64,000 nt of DNA from Serratia marcescens (GCF_029846115.1 NZ_JARVZZ010000001.1:744001-808000), one strand, 5' to 3'. Counted from the first letter of the stretch, positions 18,368-28,379 are shown. Translations and numbers: made by a program. The notes: a model not told the origin generated them from the sequence alone.

Positions 18368-19258
18368 ATGGATTTACGTGATTTAAAGCTGTTCCTGCAT
18401 CTGGCCGAAAGCCATCACTTCGGGCGCACCGCCAAGGCGATGCACGTCAGCCCGTCGACGCTCTCCCGCCAGATCCAGCGGCTGGAAGAGATCCTCGGGC
18501 AGCCGCTGTTCCTGCGCGATAACCGCACCGTGCAGCTGACCGACGCCGGCGAACAGCTGAAAGAATTCGCCCAGCAAACGCTGCTGCAGTATCAGCAGCT
18601 GAAGCACTCGCTCGGCCAGCACGGCCCTTCGCTGAGCGGCGAACTGCGGCTGTTCTGCTCGGTGACCGCGGCGTACAGCCACCTGCCACCGATCCTCGAT
18701 CGCTTCCGCGCTCAGCACCCGCTGGTTGAGATTAAGCTGACCACCGGCGACGCTGCCGATGCGGTCGACAAGGTGCAATCCAACGAGGCCGATCTCGGCA
18801 TCGCCGGCCGGCCGGAAACGCTGCCCACCAGCGTGGCGTTCACCAAAATCGGCGAAATTCCGCTGGTGCTGATCGCGCCGGCGCTGCCCTGCGCGGTGCG
18901 CAGCCAGGCGTTCGCCGACAAGCCCGACTGGACCGAAATCCCGTTCATCCTGCCGGAGCACGGCCCTTCGCGAAAACGCATCGAGCTGTGGTTCCGCCGC
19001 CACCGCATCAGCAATCCGCTGATTTACGCCACCGTCGGCGGCCACGAAGCCATCGTGTCGATGGTCGCTCTGGGCTGCGGCATCGCACTGATCCCGAGCG
19101 TGGTGGTGGACAATAGCCCAGAGCCGGTACGCAACCGCATCTCGCAGCTGGATAACATCTCGATGGTCGAACCGTTCGAGCTGGGGGTCTGCGTCCAGAA
19201 AAAGCGCCTCAGCGATCCGCTGATCGATGCCTTTTGGCGCTTGCTGCATCCCCGCTAA
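18368..19258 (+). CDS. ilvY: LysR-type activator of ilvC
   Basis: 296 residues. The N-terminal winged helix (MDLRDLKLFLHLAESHHFGRTAKAMHVSPSTLSRQIQRLE region, residues 1-60) and a periplasmic-binding-protein-like effector domain align end to end with E. coli IlvY. It activates ilvC in response to acetolactate and acetohydroxybutyrate. ATG at 18368 matches the family start; the upstream extension to 18323 would run over the putative operator. The stop codon sits in the loop of a terminator hairpin. Confidence 0.95.
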   Translation: MDLRDLKLFLHLAESHHFGRTAKAMHVSPSTLSRQIQRLEEILGQPLFLRDNRTVQLTDAGEQLKEFAQQTLLQYQQLKHSLGQHGPSLSGELRLFCSVTAAYSHLPPILDRFRAQHPLVEIKLTTGDAADAVDKVQSNEADLGIAGRPETLPTSVAFTKIGEIPLVLIAPALPCAVRSQAFADKPDWTEIPFILPEHGPSRKRIELWFRRHRISNPLIYATVGGHEAIVSMVALGCGIALIPSVVVDNSPEPVRNRISQLDNISMVEPFELGVCVQKKRLSDPLIDAFWRLLHPR

Positions 19259-19271
19259 CGCGGGGCTTTTA
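19250..19271 (+). terminator. Terminator overlapping the ilvY stop codon
   Basis: CCCCGC-TAAC-GCGGGG (19250-19265) is followed by CTTTTA. The TAA stop of ilvY lies in the loop. Confidence 0.75.
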
Positions 19272-19970
19272 AAGGTCCGCCGGATCGACCTGCTTCATCG
19301 CCTCTACCTGCATCAGCCAGTGGTAGAGCGGCTCAAGCTGCAAAAATGCCCCGGCCAGCAGCGGCGCCAGTTCGGCGCTGAACAGCTTTTCCACTTCGCT
19401 GTCAGTCACCATCACCGCGAACGATTTGCGGTTGTACCAGGTGGCGATCTCCGCCGCCTGCTCCTTAACCAGCGGGCGCTTGTAGCTTTCGCCCACCAGC
19501 TCGAATGGCGGCCGGCAGCAGGCGGCCACCTCAAGGAAAGGCTGCGGCCGCTGCCTCAGCGTATGGCGGAACAGATCCATGGTCGGCTTGTTGGCGCTGT
19601 AGTAGCCGAGCCCATAGCGCAGCATGTCCGGCCCCAGTTCGAAAAAGTAGACCGGCGCGTCTTTCCAGTCTTTGCTCGGGCGCTTGAACGTCAGCCACAT
19701 GCGGCTGCGGTAGCGCGATTTGTCATGTGAAAAGCGCGTATCGCGATGAATGCGCGACAGCGTTTTGCCGATAGCCGGGCGAGTCTCGAACAGCGGATCG
19801 ATCGCCAGCATGCCGGGAGCCAGCTGCTCCACCAGCGCGCGAAACGGCGCCAGCAGCTCGCGATCGTAGATGTCGCGGTTGCCGTCGAACCACGCCTTAT
19901 CGTTCTCGATCCGCACCTGCTGCAGGAAATTCAGACCCTGCTGGCTAAAGCCGGAGAAGGGTTGCGTCAT
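19269..19970 (-). CDS. DUF2461 (TIGR02453) family protein
   Basis: 233-residue soluble protein of unknown function. The family pattern is clear: FSQQGLNFLQQVRIENDKAWFDGNRDIYDREL near the start, then RIHRDTRFSHDKSRYRSRMWLTF and YFFELGPDMLRYGLGYY. No catalytic role is established for the family. It converges with ilvY and lies between ilvYC and ilvA, which are neighbours in E. coli, so it belongs to an inserted block. No operon link to the gene at 19992 is certain, although they are on the same strand with only 21 bp between them. Confidence 0.8.
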   Translation of the reverse strand: MTQPFSGFSQQGLNFLQQVRIENDKAWFDGNRDIYDRELLAPFRALVEQLAPGMLAIDPLFETRPAIGKTLSRIHRDTRFSHDKSRYRSRMWLTFKRPSKDWKDAPVYFFELGPDMLRYGLGYYSANKPTMDLFRHTLRQRPQPFLEVAACCRPPFELVGESYKRPLVKEQAAEIATWYNRKSFAVMVTDSEVEKLFSAELAPLLAGAFLQLEPLYHWLMQVEAMKQVDPADL

Positions 19971-19991
19971 AAGTTTTTCCGTTCTGACGGT

Positions 19992-20570
19992 TTATCGGGT
20001 GTTGCGCAGATCTTCTCTCTGCCAACGGCGTTTGATAAATACGCGCCGACGCGTGCGAAAATAAGCGACATAGAGATAGAACGCCGCCCGGTTGCTGAAT
20101 AGCGCACCGCCAACCACGCCCCCCAGCAGCATGGCGACAGTGGCGATGCCGGTCGTCCCCGCCGCCCACGCCGCCACGGCGCCAAGGCAAAACAGGCCGA
20201 GCATGCCAAGGTAATATTGCAACAATACTACCCCGCTGTTTTTACCCTGCACCAGTTGGAACAGGATCAACGTCATCCACACCGCCACGATCGCGCCGCT
20301 GCACATGAGAACGGCGGCGGAAGTCTTGCCGCTCCAGGCGGCCGCCACGTCCGTGGCCAGGCCCATCACGCCCGCCAGCCCCAGCGTCAGGCATACCATC
20401 AGCAACATGACATTGCCGACGCCCGGCGGCGACAGCCGCTGGCCCGGCGTCAGGAAATGCTGCTCGAGCGGCGCATCCACGCCGGCGAAAAGCGCGCGAT
20501 CGCGCGCCGCGATTTGGCGTTCCATCTCCCGGCCCTGCGCGATCAGGCGTTTAATCATCCAGTCCGCCAT
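19992..20570 (-). CDS. Four-helix membrane protein, candidate immunity partner
   Basis: 192 residues that I do not recognise. A charged cytosolic N-terminus (1-50) is followed by four hydrophobic segments near 52-72, 84-106, 115-136 and 141-157, and a strongly basic tail (FRTRRRVFIKRRWQRED). Its ATG overlaps the stop of the upstream 331-residue gene (TAATG), so translation is probably coupled. A small membrane protein coupled to a hydrophobic, possibly membrane-active protein would fit an immunity role, but a structural pairing of two unrelated membrane proteins is equally consistent with the sequence. Confidence 0.6.
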   Translation of the reverse strand: MADWMIKRLIAQGREMERQIAARDRALFAGVDAPLEQHFLTPGQRLSPPGVGNVMLLMVCLTLGLAGVMGLATDVAAAWSGKTSAAVLMCSGAIVAVWMTLILFQLVQGKNSGVVLLQYYLGMLGLFCLGAVAAWAAGTTGIATVAMLLGGVVGGALFSNRAAFYLYVAYFRTRRRVFIKRRWQREDLRNTR

Positions 20571-21565
20571 TACCTCACCATCTGCGGCAATTTCTGCATA
20601 ATGCCCACAAAATACTGCCCGGTGGTTTTCACATTCACCGGCGCAGACAGGGTGCCGCTGATGCCGCTGCCCACGAACGTCAATGAGTTATTGAGCGCCG
20701 AATGCAATTGCTGGCGCAGCCCGTTTTGGATCGCTTCCGTCGGGTAGCGCTTCGGGTATAAGCCGTTCTTCACCATCTCTTTCAAGACGTTATTGGAAAT
20801 TCCCGGATTTTCCGCCCGAATGATGTTTTCGGTCAGCCGCTTCCTTTCGCTACGGGGCATGCTTTTCAGCCATTCCGTCGCCTTGCGCGCCGAAATGCGG
20901 CGCATGGCGCGGTAGGTCATCGCCGCTTCCTTCAGGGCAGCCCCGGCACTGGCCAGCGAGATCACATCGAGCACGGTACTGGTGGCGATATACCACTGTT
21001 CTGAGTCGAGCTGAGCCAGTTCATCGCCTTTCCCGTCATAAAGCTTGTTGACGCGGTACAGCCCATTGCCGCACTGCAACGCGCTGGCGGCCATGCCGGC
21101 ATAGCCCAGATAAGCCACCGCAGAGCTGGTGCCGCCGGTAAACGGCACGGCGACGCTGCCCGACGCCAGTAAAAACACCGATACCAGCAGCGTTCCGCAC
21201 GACAGCGCGGCCGAGGCCAACTCTTTGCTGACGCTGGGTTTGCTCAACGCTTCCGACAACGTATTGGTCGCGGCAACGCGTGAAGTATGAGCCACCGTTT
21301 TGCTGATGACCACGTGGGTAACCTGCGAAGCGTTCGAGTAACCGGTGTGCTGCGTCGGGCGGACTAAAAATGAGTTCTGCCCGTCGGAAAAAATAATGCC
21401 CACCCCATGAAAGGCGAGGCTGCAGTCCAGCGAGTCCTGCAAGGCTTGCAGATTAATATCGCGATAGAATTCTTGTACGCCGGTATTGCCCAACAGGCGG
21501 GCAAACTCGGCGTTGGTCAAATCGTCTTCGGGGGAACCGAACGGCGTAGAAAAAGCGGTTTTCAT
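20570..21565 (-). CDS. Uncharacterised protein with central hydrophobic segments, candidate toxin
   Basis: 331 residues, family not recognised. There is no signal peptide. Residues 1-110 are polar and mixed. Residues 116-140 and 145-165 are Gly/Ala/Ser-rich hydrophobic stretches (CGTLLVSVFLLASGSVAVPF), and 193-212 is a third. Residues 215-280 are basic and helical. The ending GSGISGTLSAPVNV is again Gly/Ser-rich. Lack of a signal peptide, internal glycine-rich hairpin-like hydrophobics and coupling to a membrane protein resemble pore-forming type VI effectors or colicin-like toxins; this is inference. It lies in a block inserted between ilvA and ilvY. Confidence 0.6.
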   Translation of the reverse strand: MKTAFSTPFGSPEDDLTNAEFARLLGNTGVQEFYRDINLQALQDSLDCSLAFHGVGIIFSDGQNSFLVRPTQHTGYSNASQVTHVVISKTVAHTSRVAATNTLSEALSKPSVSKELASAALSCGTLLVSVFLLASGSVAVPFTGGTSSAVAYLGYAGMAASALQCGNGLYRVNKLYDGKGDELAQLDSEQWYIATSTVLDVISLASAGAALKEAAMTYRAMRRISARKATEWLKSMPRSERKRLTENIIRAENPGISNNVLKEMVKNGLYPKRYPTEAIQNGLRQQLHSALNNSLTFVGSGISGTLSAPVNVKTTGQYFVGIMQKLPQMVR

Positions 21566-21677
21566 TGTCGTGCATCCCTATACGTCAGAAGTCTTGGCAG
21601 TATAAAAATGCACGACAAAATCACAACCATGCAACCCATAAACTGACTAACGCGTCACGGTTGCTTATCAATCCGAC

Positions 21678-23222
21678 TCACCCCTGCAAAAAGAAGCGGA
21701 ACGCCGGGTTGTCGGTTTCGTCGTGGCAATCGTAGCCCAGCGCCTGCAGGTGCCGCTCGAATTCCGGCTCGGTTTGCGCCAGTTCGAAGGCCGCCAGCAC
21801 CCGGCCGAAGTCGGTGCCGTGGCTGCGATAGTGGAACAGCGAAATGTTCCAGTGCGTACCCAGCGTCTGCAGGAACTTCAGCAGCGCGCCCGGCGACTCC
21901 GGAAACTCAAAGCTGTACAGCCGTTCACGCAGCGGCTTCGACGGACGCCCGCCCACCATGTAGCGCACGTGCAGCTTGGCCATCTCGTCATCCGACAGAT
22001 CCACCACCTGATAACCGTCAGCGTTGAGCTCGTCGATGATTTCCCGCCTTTCGGCGTGCCCACGCGTCAGGCGCACACCGACAAAAATACAGGCGTTGTC
22101 GGCATCGGCGTAGCGGTAGTTGAATTCGGTCACCGAGCGGCCGCCCAGCAGCTGGCAGAACTTGAGGAAGCTGCCCTGCTGTTCCGGAATGGTTACCGCC
22201 AACAGCGCTTCGCGTTGTTCGCCCAGTTCGCAACGTTCGGAAACGTAGCGCAGCCCATGGAAGTTGAGGTTGGCACCGGACAGCACGTGCGCCAGACGCT
22301 CACCCTGAATGTTGTGCTGCTGGACGTACTTTTTCAGCCCCGCCAGCGCCAGCGCGCCGGAAGGTTCAGCAATCGCACGCACGTCCTCGAACAGATCTTT
22401 GACCGCCGCGCAGATAGCGTCGCTGTCCACGGTGATCACGTCGTCCAGATACTCACGGCACAGGCGGAAGGTTTCGTCGCCGATGCGCTTCACCGCCACG
22501 CCTTCGGCGAACAGCCCGACGCGCGCCAGATCCACCGGATGGCCGGCATCCAGCGCCGCGCGCAGGCAGGCGGAGTCTTCCGCTTCGACGCCAATCACTT
22601 TGATCTGCGGCATCAGTTGCTTGATCAGCACTGCCACCCCGGCAGCCAGGCCGCCGCCGCCGACCGGCACGAAGACGCGATCAAGATGCGCGTCTTGCTG
22701 CAGCAGCTCCATCGCCAACGTGCCCTGGCCGGCGATCACCGTCGGGTGATCGAACGGCGGCACGAAGGTCATTCCTTGCTGTTGGGAAAGCTCGATCGCC
22801 TTCGCTTTCGCCTCGTCGAAATTGGCGCCGTGCAGCAGCACTTCGCCGCCGAAACCGCGCACCGCATCCACCTTGATGTCCGCGGTGGACACCGGCATCA
22901 CGATCAGCGTTTTGATGCCCAGCCGTTTACCGGAGAAGGCGACGCCCTGCGCGTGGTTGCCGGCCGAAGCCGTTACGACGCCGCGCGCCTTCTGCTCTTC
23001 GTCCAGCCCGGCGATCATCGCATAGGCCCCGCGCAGCTTGAAGCTGTGCACCGGCTGGCGATCTTCGCGCTTCACCAAAATGGTGTTGCCGAGGCGCGAA
23101 GAAATTTTGCTCATGGCTTGCAACGGGGTGACCTGCGCCACCTCGTAGACCGGCGAGCGCAGTACCGCTCGCAGATATTCCGCGCCGCAGGGGGCGCTGG
23201 GTAGGGGTTGAGAGACCGCCAT
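21678..23222 (-). CDS. ilvA: Threonine deaminase, biosynthetic
   Basis: 514 residues, fold-type II PLP enzyme converting threonine to 2-ketobutyrate, the first step to isoleucine. The PLP lysine lies in HSFKLRGAYAM (about residue 62) and the phosphate-binding glycines in VPVGGGGLAAG (about 189-199). Two C-terminal ACT-like regulatory domains (from about 330) mark the isoleucine-inhibited biosynthetic form rather than catabolic TdcB. It is the last gene of ilvLGMEDA, 5 bp after ilvD. No strong terminator was seen after it. Confidence 0.97.
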   Translation of the reverse strand: MAVSQPLPSAPCGAEYLRAVLRSPVYEVAQVTPLQAMSKISSRLGNTILVKREDRQPVHSFKLRGAYAMIAGLDEEQKARGVVTASAGNHAQGVAFSGKRLGIKTLIVMPVSTADIKVDAVRGFGGEVLLHGANFDEAKAKAIELSQQQGMTFVPPFDHPTVIAGQGTLAMELLQQDAHLDRVFVPVGGGGLAAGVAVLIKQLMPQIKVIGVEAEDSACLRAALDAGHPVDLARVGLFAEGVAVKRIGDETFRLCREYLDDVITVDSDAICAAVKDLFEDVRAIAEPSGALALAGLKKYVQQHNIQGERLAHVLSGANLNFHGLRYVSERCELGEQREALLAVTIPEQQGSFLKFCQLLGGRSVTEFNYRYADADNACIFVGVRLTRGHAERREIIDELNADGYQVVDLSDDEMAKLHVRYMVGGRPSKPLRERLYSFEFPESPGALLKFLQTLGTHWNISLFHYRSHGTDFGRVLAAFELAQTEPEFERHLQALGYDCHDETDNPAFRFFLQG

Positions 23223-23227
23223 GCTGC

Positions 23228-25078
23228 TTATCCCCCCAGTTTGCTCTTGTCGCGCACCGCGCCTTTGTCGGCGCTGGTGGCCAACGAGGCGTAGGCGCGC
23301 AGCGCGAAGGACACCTGACGTTCACGGTTTTTCGGCGTCCAGGCCGCATCGCCGCGCGCCAGTTCCGCCTCATGCCGCGCCGCCAGCTCCTGCTCGCTGA
23401 CATCCAGTTGGATGCCGCGATGAGGAATGTCGATCGCGATCATGTCGCCGTCCTGCACCAGGGCGATCAGGCCGCCGTTGGCCGCCTCCGGCGAGGCGTG
23501 GCCGATGGACAGCCCGGAGGTGCCGCCGGAGAAACGCCCGTCGGTGATCAACGCGCACGCCTTGCCCAGCCCCATCGATTTCAGATATGTGGTTGGGTAA
23601 AGCATTTCCTGCATGCCCGGCCCGCCTTTCGGCCCTTCGTAACGGATAACGACCACGTCGCCCGCCACCACTTTGCCGCCGAGGATCGCTTCTACCGCAT
23701 CATCCTGGCTTTCATAGACTTTGGCAGGGCCGCGGAAAGTGAGGATTTCCTTGTCTACGCCGGCGGTTTTGACGATACAGCCGTTTTCCGCCAGGTTGCC
23801 GTACAGCACCGCCAACCCGCCGTCCTGACTGTAGGCGTGCTCGCGGGTACGGATGCAACCCTCTTTGCGGTCGGTGTCCAGCGAATCCCAACGGCAATCC
23901 TGCGAAAATGCCTGCGTGGTGCGGATACCAGCCGGCCCGGCGGAGTACATTTTCTTGACGCTTTCGTCGCGGGTCAGCATCACGTCGTAGGCTTCCAGCG
24001 TCTGCGGCAGGGTCAGCCCCAGCACGTTGTTCACCTCGCGGTTCAGCAAGCCGGCGCGATCCAGCTCGCCGAGGATGCCGATTACGCCGCCGGCGCGGTG
24101 CACGTCTTCCATATGGTATTTCTGCGTGCTCGGCGCCACCTTGCACAGATGCGGCACTTTGCGCGACAGGCGATCGATGTCTTCCATGGTGAAGTCCACC
24201 TCGCCTTCCTGCGCCGAAGCCAGCAGGTGCAGCACGGTGTTGGTCGAGCCGCCCATGGCGATGTCCAGCGTCATGGCGTTCTCAAACGCCGCCTTGTTGG
24301 CGATGTTGCGCGGCAGCGCGCGCTCGTCGTCCTGCTCGTAATAGCGTTTGGTCAGCTCGACGATGCGCTTGCCGGCGTTGAGGAACAGCGCTTTGCGATC
24401 GGCATGAGTGGCCAACAGCGAGCCGTTGCCCGGCTGCGACAGGCCCAGCGCCTCAGTCAGGCAGTTCATCGAGTTGGCGGTGAACATGCCGGAGCAGGAG
24501 CCGCAGGTCGGGCAGGCGGAACGCTCGATCTGCTCGCTGTCGGCGTCGCTGACGTTCGGGTTAGCGCCCTGGATCATCGCGTCCACCAGATCCAGTTTGA
24601 TAATCTGGTTGGAGAGTTTGGTTTTGCCGGCTTCCATCGGGCCGCCGGAGACGAAGATCACCGGAATATTCAGGCGCAACGCCGCCATCAGCATGCCCGG
24701 GGTGATTTTGTCGCAGTTGGAGATGCACACCATCGCGTCGGCGCAGTGGGCGTTCACCATGTATTCGACCGAGTCGGCGATCAGCTCGCGCGAAGGCAGG
24801 GAATAGAGCATGCCGCCGTGGCCCATGGCGATGCCGTCATCCACCGCGATGGTGTTGAACTCTTTGGCCACGCCGCCGGAGGCTTCGATCTGTTCGGCAA
24901 CCAGTTTGCCCAGATCGCGCAGATGCACGTGGCCCGGCACGAACTGGGTAAAGGAGTTGACCACGGCGATGATCGGCTTACCGAAATCGGCGTCGGTCAT
25001 CCCGGTCGCGCGCCACAATGCGCGGGCACCCGCCATATTGCGGCCGTGGGTGGTGGTGGCGGAACGGTACTTAGGCAT
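23228..25078 (-). CDS. ilvD: Dihydroxy-acid dehydratase
   Basis: 616-residue iron-sulfur enzyme that dehydrates dihydroxyisovalerate and dihydroxymethylvalerate. Cluster-binding cysteines are in [12 protein letters not shown] (about 117-128) and [18 protein letters not shown] (about 192-209). It is 76 bp downstream of ilvE and 5 bp upstream of ilvA in the same operon. Length and start ([22 protein letters not shown]) match E. coli IlvD. Confidence 0.97.
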   Translation of the reverse strand: MPKYRSATTTHGRNMAGARALWRATGMTDADFGKPIIAVVNSFTQFVPGHVHLRDLGKLVAEQIEASGGVAKEFNTIAVDDGIAMGHGGMLYSLPSRELIADSVEYMVNAHCADAMVCISNCDKITPGMLMAALRLNIPVIFVSGGPMEAGKTKLSNQIIKLDLVDAMIQGANPNVSDADSEQIERSACPTCGSCSGMFTANSMNCLTEALGLSQPGNGSLLATHADRKALFLNAGKRIVELTKRYYEQDDERALPRNIANKAAFENAMTLDIAMGGSTNTVLHLLASAQEGEVDFTMEDIDRLSRKVPHLCKVAPSTQKYHMEDVHRAGGVIGILGELDRAGLLNREVNNVLGLTLPQTLEAYDVMLTRDESVKKMYSAGPAGIRTTQAFSQDCRWDSLDTDRKEGCIRTREHAYSQDGGLAVLYGNLAENGCIVKTAGVDKEILTFRGPAKVYESQDDAVEAILGGKVVAGDVVVIRYEGPKGGPGMQEMLYPTTYLKSMGLGKACALITDGRFSGGTSGLSIGHASPEAANGGLIALVQDGDMIAIDIPHRGIQLDVSEQELAARHEAELARGDAAWTPKNRERQVSFALRAYASLATSADKGAVRDKSKLGG

Positions 25079-25154
25079 GCTCTTTTCACTCCAAATGTAT
25101 TTATGACAGGCGGCGAACGAACCGCCTGGATATTCTTATCTGTCTGTCTTGTCG

Positions 25155-26081
25155 TTACGGATTTACCGGATCCAGCCAGCCGTATTTGTCTTCTGTCTTG
25201 CCACTGAACAGGCCGAAGAACGCCTGTTGGATCTGTTTGGTCACCGGGCCGCATTTGCCGATGCCGACCTGAATGCCGTCCACGCTGCGCACCGGCGTGA
25301 TTTCCGCCGCGGTGCCGGACATGAACACTTCGTCGGCCAGGTACAGCGATTCGCGCGACAGCACCTGCTCACGCACTTCGAAGCCCATGTCTTTCGCCAG
25401 CTTGATGATCGCGTCGCGGGTGATGCCCGGCAGCGCCGAAGAGGTAAACGGCGGGGTGTAAATCACGCCGTCTTTCACTTCAAACAGGTTCTCGCCCGCC
25501 CCTTCGGAAATGTAACCGTGGACGTCGAGCGCAATGCCTTCCTGATAGCCGTGGCGACGCGCTTCGCTGCCCACCAGCAGAGAGGAAAGATAGTTGCCGC
25601 CAGCCTTGGCCGCAGTGGGGATCGTGTTTGGTGCGACGCGGTGCCAGGAGGAGACCATCGCGTCGATGCCTTGATCCAGCGCCTCTTCACCCAGATAAGC
25701 GCCCCAAGGAAACGCCGCGATAATCACGTCCGTTTTGTAACCGGCCGGCGGGTTGACGCCCATGCCAACATCACCGACGAACACCAGCGGGCGAATATAC
25801 GCGCTGACCAGGTTGTTCTTGCGCAGCGTGGCGCGGCAGGCTTCCATCAGCTCATCGACGCTTTGCGAAACCGGCATACGGTAGATTTTCGCCGAATCGT
25901 GCAGACGCTGCATATGCTCGCGATGACGGAATACCACCGGCCCCAAGTGCGAGTCGTAGCAGCGTACGCCTTCAAACACCGACGTGCCGTAATGCAGCGC
26001 GTGCGACATCACGTGCACTTTGGCCTCGGCCCAAGGAACCATCTCACCATTGAACCAAATGTAATCGGCTTTCTTTGTCAT
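25155..26081 (-). CDS. ilvE: Branched-chain amino acid aminotransferase
   Basis: 308-residue fold-type IV PLP transaminase performing the last step for valine, leucine and isoleucine with glutamate as donor. The catalytic lysine is in IPTAAKAGGNY (about residue 160) and the phosphate cup in MSGTAAEITPV (about 255-265). It starts 23 bp after ilvM. Gene order ilvG-M-E-D-A is the standard enterobacterial one. Confidence 0.97.
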   Translation of the reverse strand: MTKKADYIWFNGEMVPWAEAKVHVMSHALHYGTSVFEGVRCYDSHLGPVVFRHREHMQRLHDSAKIYRMPVSQSVDELMEACRATLRKNNLVSAYIRPLVFVGDVGMGVNPPAGYKTDVIIAAFPWGAYLGEEALDQGIDAMVSSWHRVAPNTIPTAAKAGGNYLSSLLVGSEARRHGYQEGIALDVHGYISEGAGENLFEVKDGVIYTPPFTSSALPGITRDAIIKLAKDMGFEVREQVLSRESLYLADEVFMSGTAAEITPVRSVDGIQVGIGKCGPVTKQIQQAFFGLFSGKTEDKYGWLDPVNP

Positions 26082-26104
26082 TGTTATTTATCCTTCTCGG
26101 CGCC

Positions 26105-26362
26105 TCAGGCGCGTATTTGTTGTGATGTTGGCTGCTGGATCTCGACGCAGGAGACGTCCAGCAGTTTGCTTAACTGAGATGACAACAGGGCGACCGGACG
26201 CGGGCTGGCAACGGTCAATTCGATATTGATGCTGTCGGCGTTGGCCGGGGAAACCATATTCATAGCACAAACCTGAAAGCCGCGATGACGCACGACCCGC
26301 AATACGCGCTCTAACATTTCGGGGCGAAAACGCGCCTGGATCGAGAGTTGATGCTGCATCAT
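26105..26362 (-). CDS. ilvM: Acetolactate synthase II small subunit
   Basis: 85-residue ACT-domain subunit needed for full activity of the IlvG catalytic subunit. The start [29 protein letters not shown] is typical. It overlaps the ilvG stop by 4 bp (ATGA), consistent with translational coupling in a fixed subunit ratio. Confidence 0.95.
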   Translation of the reverse strand: MMQHQLSIQARFRPEMLERVLRVVRHRGFQVCAMNMVSPANADSINIELTVASPRPVALLSSQLSKLLDVSCVEIQQPTSQQIRA

Positions 26363-28005
26363 GATATTTCCTCCAACATGGTTTCGTTGCCGGCGCCCGG
26401 CGGCACCAGCGGCCAGACGTTTTCGAGTTCGTCGATAGAGACCTGCAGCAGATAAGGGCCTTCGGTGTTGAACAGCGCCTCGAGCGCGCCCTCCACCTGA
26501 TCCTTGCGGCTGATGCGCTGGCCGGGAATGCCGAAGGCGGCGGCCAGCATCAGGAAGTCGGGGTTATCGGACAGGTTGGTTTCGCTGTAGCGACCGTCGA
26601 AGAACAGCTGCTGCCATTGACGCACCATTCCGAGGCGCTGGTTGTCCAGCAGCACGATCTTCAGCGGCAGCTGTTTGCGCTTGATGGTGCCCAGCTCCTG
26701 CACGTTCATCATGAAGGAGCCATCGCCCGAGACGCAGATCACCGTATCTTGCGGGCGCGCGATCTGGGCCCCTACCGCCGCCGGCACGCCGAACCCCATG
26801 GTGCCGAGGCCGCTGGAGGTGATGAAATTCTCCGGGCGTTCGAACGTCATGTGTTGCGCGCTCCACATCTGGTGCTGCCCCACGTCGGTGGTCACCACGC
26901 TGTTGGCCGGCTTGCGGGCGGACAGCTGGCGCAAGAACAGCGGCGCGTAGATCGGCTGGCCGGGGTGATCGTAGCGACAGGCGTGCTCGGCTTTCAGCGC
27001 CGTCACCTGCTGCTGCCAGGCGGCGATGTTCAGCGGGCGCTGCAACGCCGGCAGCAACGTTTTCAAATCGCCCTGAAGGGCGACATGCGCCTGGCGCAGC
27101 TTGCTCATTTCCGCCGGGTCGATATCCATGTGGATCACTTTGGCATGCGGTGCGAAGGCGTTCAGTTTGCCGGTCACGCGATCATCGAAACGCGCGCCGA
27201 CGGCAATCAGCAAATCGCACGCCTGTACCGCCAGGTTGGCAGCCTTGGTACCGTGCATGCCCAACATGCCGAGGTACAGCGGATCTTGCGCATCCGGCGC
27301 GCCCAGTCCCTTCAGGGTGGCGACGTTCGGCATACGGGTCACGGCGATAAATTCACGCAGTGCCGGCACCGCCTGCGCCATGCCCACGCCGCCGCCGACG
27401 TACAGCATCGGTTTGTGCGCCTGCGCCAGCAGCTCGGCCGCTTCTGCCAACGCCGTCGCCGGGAACATCGGCGCTTCGTCGACCGGCATCAGATGCGGGT
27501 GCAAGTCGCCCTGCGCCAGCTGGATGTCTTTCGGGATATCGATCAGCACCGGGCCGGGACGGCCGCCCGCAGCGATGGCAAAGGCTTCCGCCATGATGCC
27601 CGGCAAGGCGTCCAGCGACTCCACCAGGAAGCTGTGCTTGGTGCAGGCCAGAGACAGGCCGAGAACATCGATCTCCTGAAAGGCATCGGTGCCGATCAGC
27701 GCGGAACCCACCTGACCGGTGATGGCGACAACGGGAACGGAATCGAGCAGCGCATCAGCCAGGCCAGTGATCAGGTTGGTGGCGCCAGGGCCGGAGGTGG
27801 CGATGCAAACGCCGACTTTGCCGGTGGCGCGAGCGTAGCCGATGGCGGCCATCGCGGCGCCCTGTTCATGGCGGCACAGCAGGTGTTCCACACCGCCGTC
27901 GTACAGCGCATCGTACACCGGCATGATTGCCCCACCCGGATAGCCGAATACGGTATCCACACCCTGCGCACGCAACGCTTGAACTACCCACTGAGCGCCA
28001 TTCAT
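26359..28005 (-). CDS. ilvG: Acetolactate synthase II large subunit, intact
   Basis: 548-residue thiamine-diphosphate enzyme (AHAS II) forming acetolactate or acetohydroxybutyrate. The N-terminal catalytic glutamate lies in [18 protein letters not shown]. The ThDP/Mg motif is [17 protein letters not shown] (about 428-444) and continues to LLDN. The reading frame is uninterrupted, unlike the frameshifted ilvG of E. coli K-12. AHAS II is classically insensitive to valine, so valine sensitivity of the K-12 type is not expected from this locus. Confidence 0.97.
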   Translation of the reverse strand: MNGAQWVVQALRAQGVDTVFGYPGGAIMPVYDALYDGGVEHLLCRHEQGAAMAAIGYARATGKVGVCIATSGPGATNLITGLADALLDSVPVVAITGQVGSALIGTDAFQEIDVLGLSLACTKHSFLVESLDALPGIMAEAFAIAAGGRPGPVLIDIPKDIQLAQGDLHPHLMPVDEAPMFPATALAEAAELLAQAHKPMLYVGGGVGMAQAVPALREFIAVTRMPNVATLKGLGAPDAQDPLYLGMLGMHGTKAANLAVQACDLLIAVGARFDDRVTGKLNAFAPHAKVIHMDIDPAEMSKLRQAHVALQGDLKTLLPALQRPLNIAAWQQQVTALKAEHACRYDHPGQPIYAPLFLRQLSARKPANSVVTTDVGQHQMWSAQHMTFERPENFITSSGLGTMGFGVPAAVGAQIARPQDTVICVSGDGSFMMNVQELGTIKRKQLPLKIVLLDNQRLGMVRQWQQLFFDGRYSETNLSDNPDFLMLAAAFGIPGQRISRKDQVEGALEALFNTEGPYLLQVSIDELENVWPLVPPGAGNETMLEEIS

Positions 28006-28092
28006 AGTTATTTCCCCGCCTTACTTCGACAACCGCAGGATTTTGTTCTGTTTTTCATGCTCTGCCTCTTGCTCCACTTTTCTCTTGCCAAT

Positions 28093-28122
28093 AAAAAACC
28101 CCCGGACCTGACGGTGCGGGGG
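28093..28122 (-). terminator. Attenuator terminator of the ilv operon
   Basis: On the minus strand a stem of CCCCC and GGGGG arms with one interior mismatch (28099-28108 and 28113-28122) is followed by TTTTTT (28098-28093). It lies between ilvL and ilvG and is the classical attenuator, formed when the leader peptide is translated without stalling. Confidence 0.93.
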
Positions 28123-28147
28123 TTCTCTTGCGATTCCGGCTTGTTTG

Positions 28148-28246
28148 CTAAGCCTTTCTTCGTCCAAGTGCAGCCCCGCACGGTGGGATAATAATCACCA
28201 CCACGCTAATCACGACTAGGCTAATCACTTGGGCAAAGGCTTTCAT
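28148..28246 (-). CDS. ilvL: ilv operon leader peptide
   Basis: 32-residue leader MKAFAQVISLVVISVVVIII followed by PPCGAALGRRKA, with runs of Ile, Val and Leu control codons. The length equals E. coli IlvL and the core VISLVVISVVVIIIPPCGAALGR is the same. Ribosome stalling on these codons when charged Ile, Val or Leu tRNAs are scarce prevents the terminator at 28093-28122. An in-frame ATG at 28270 would give a 40-residue version; neither ATG has a strong Shine-Dalgarno. Confidence 0.92.
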   Translation of the reverse strand: MKAFAQVISLVVISVVVIIIPPCGAALGRRKA

Positions 28247-28379
28247 AATGGGTTTGTTCACTGTGCTCATTCAGAACTAATGCTTACAGAGGTACCATAG
28301 TCGCGCGCGGCATGACAACACTTTTTTTGCGTTATTATTCGGCGCAATCTGGTCATACCTCACGCTAATCGCCCGGATT

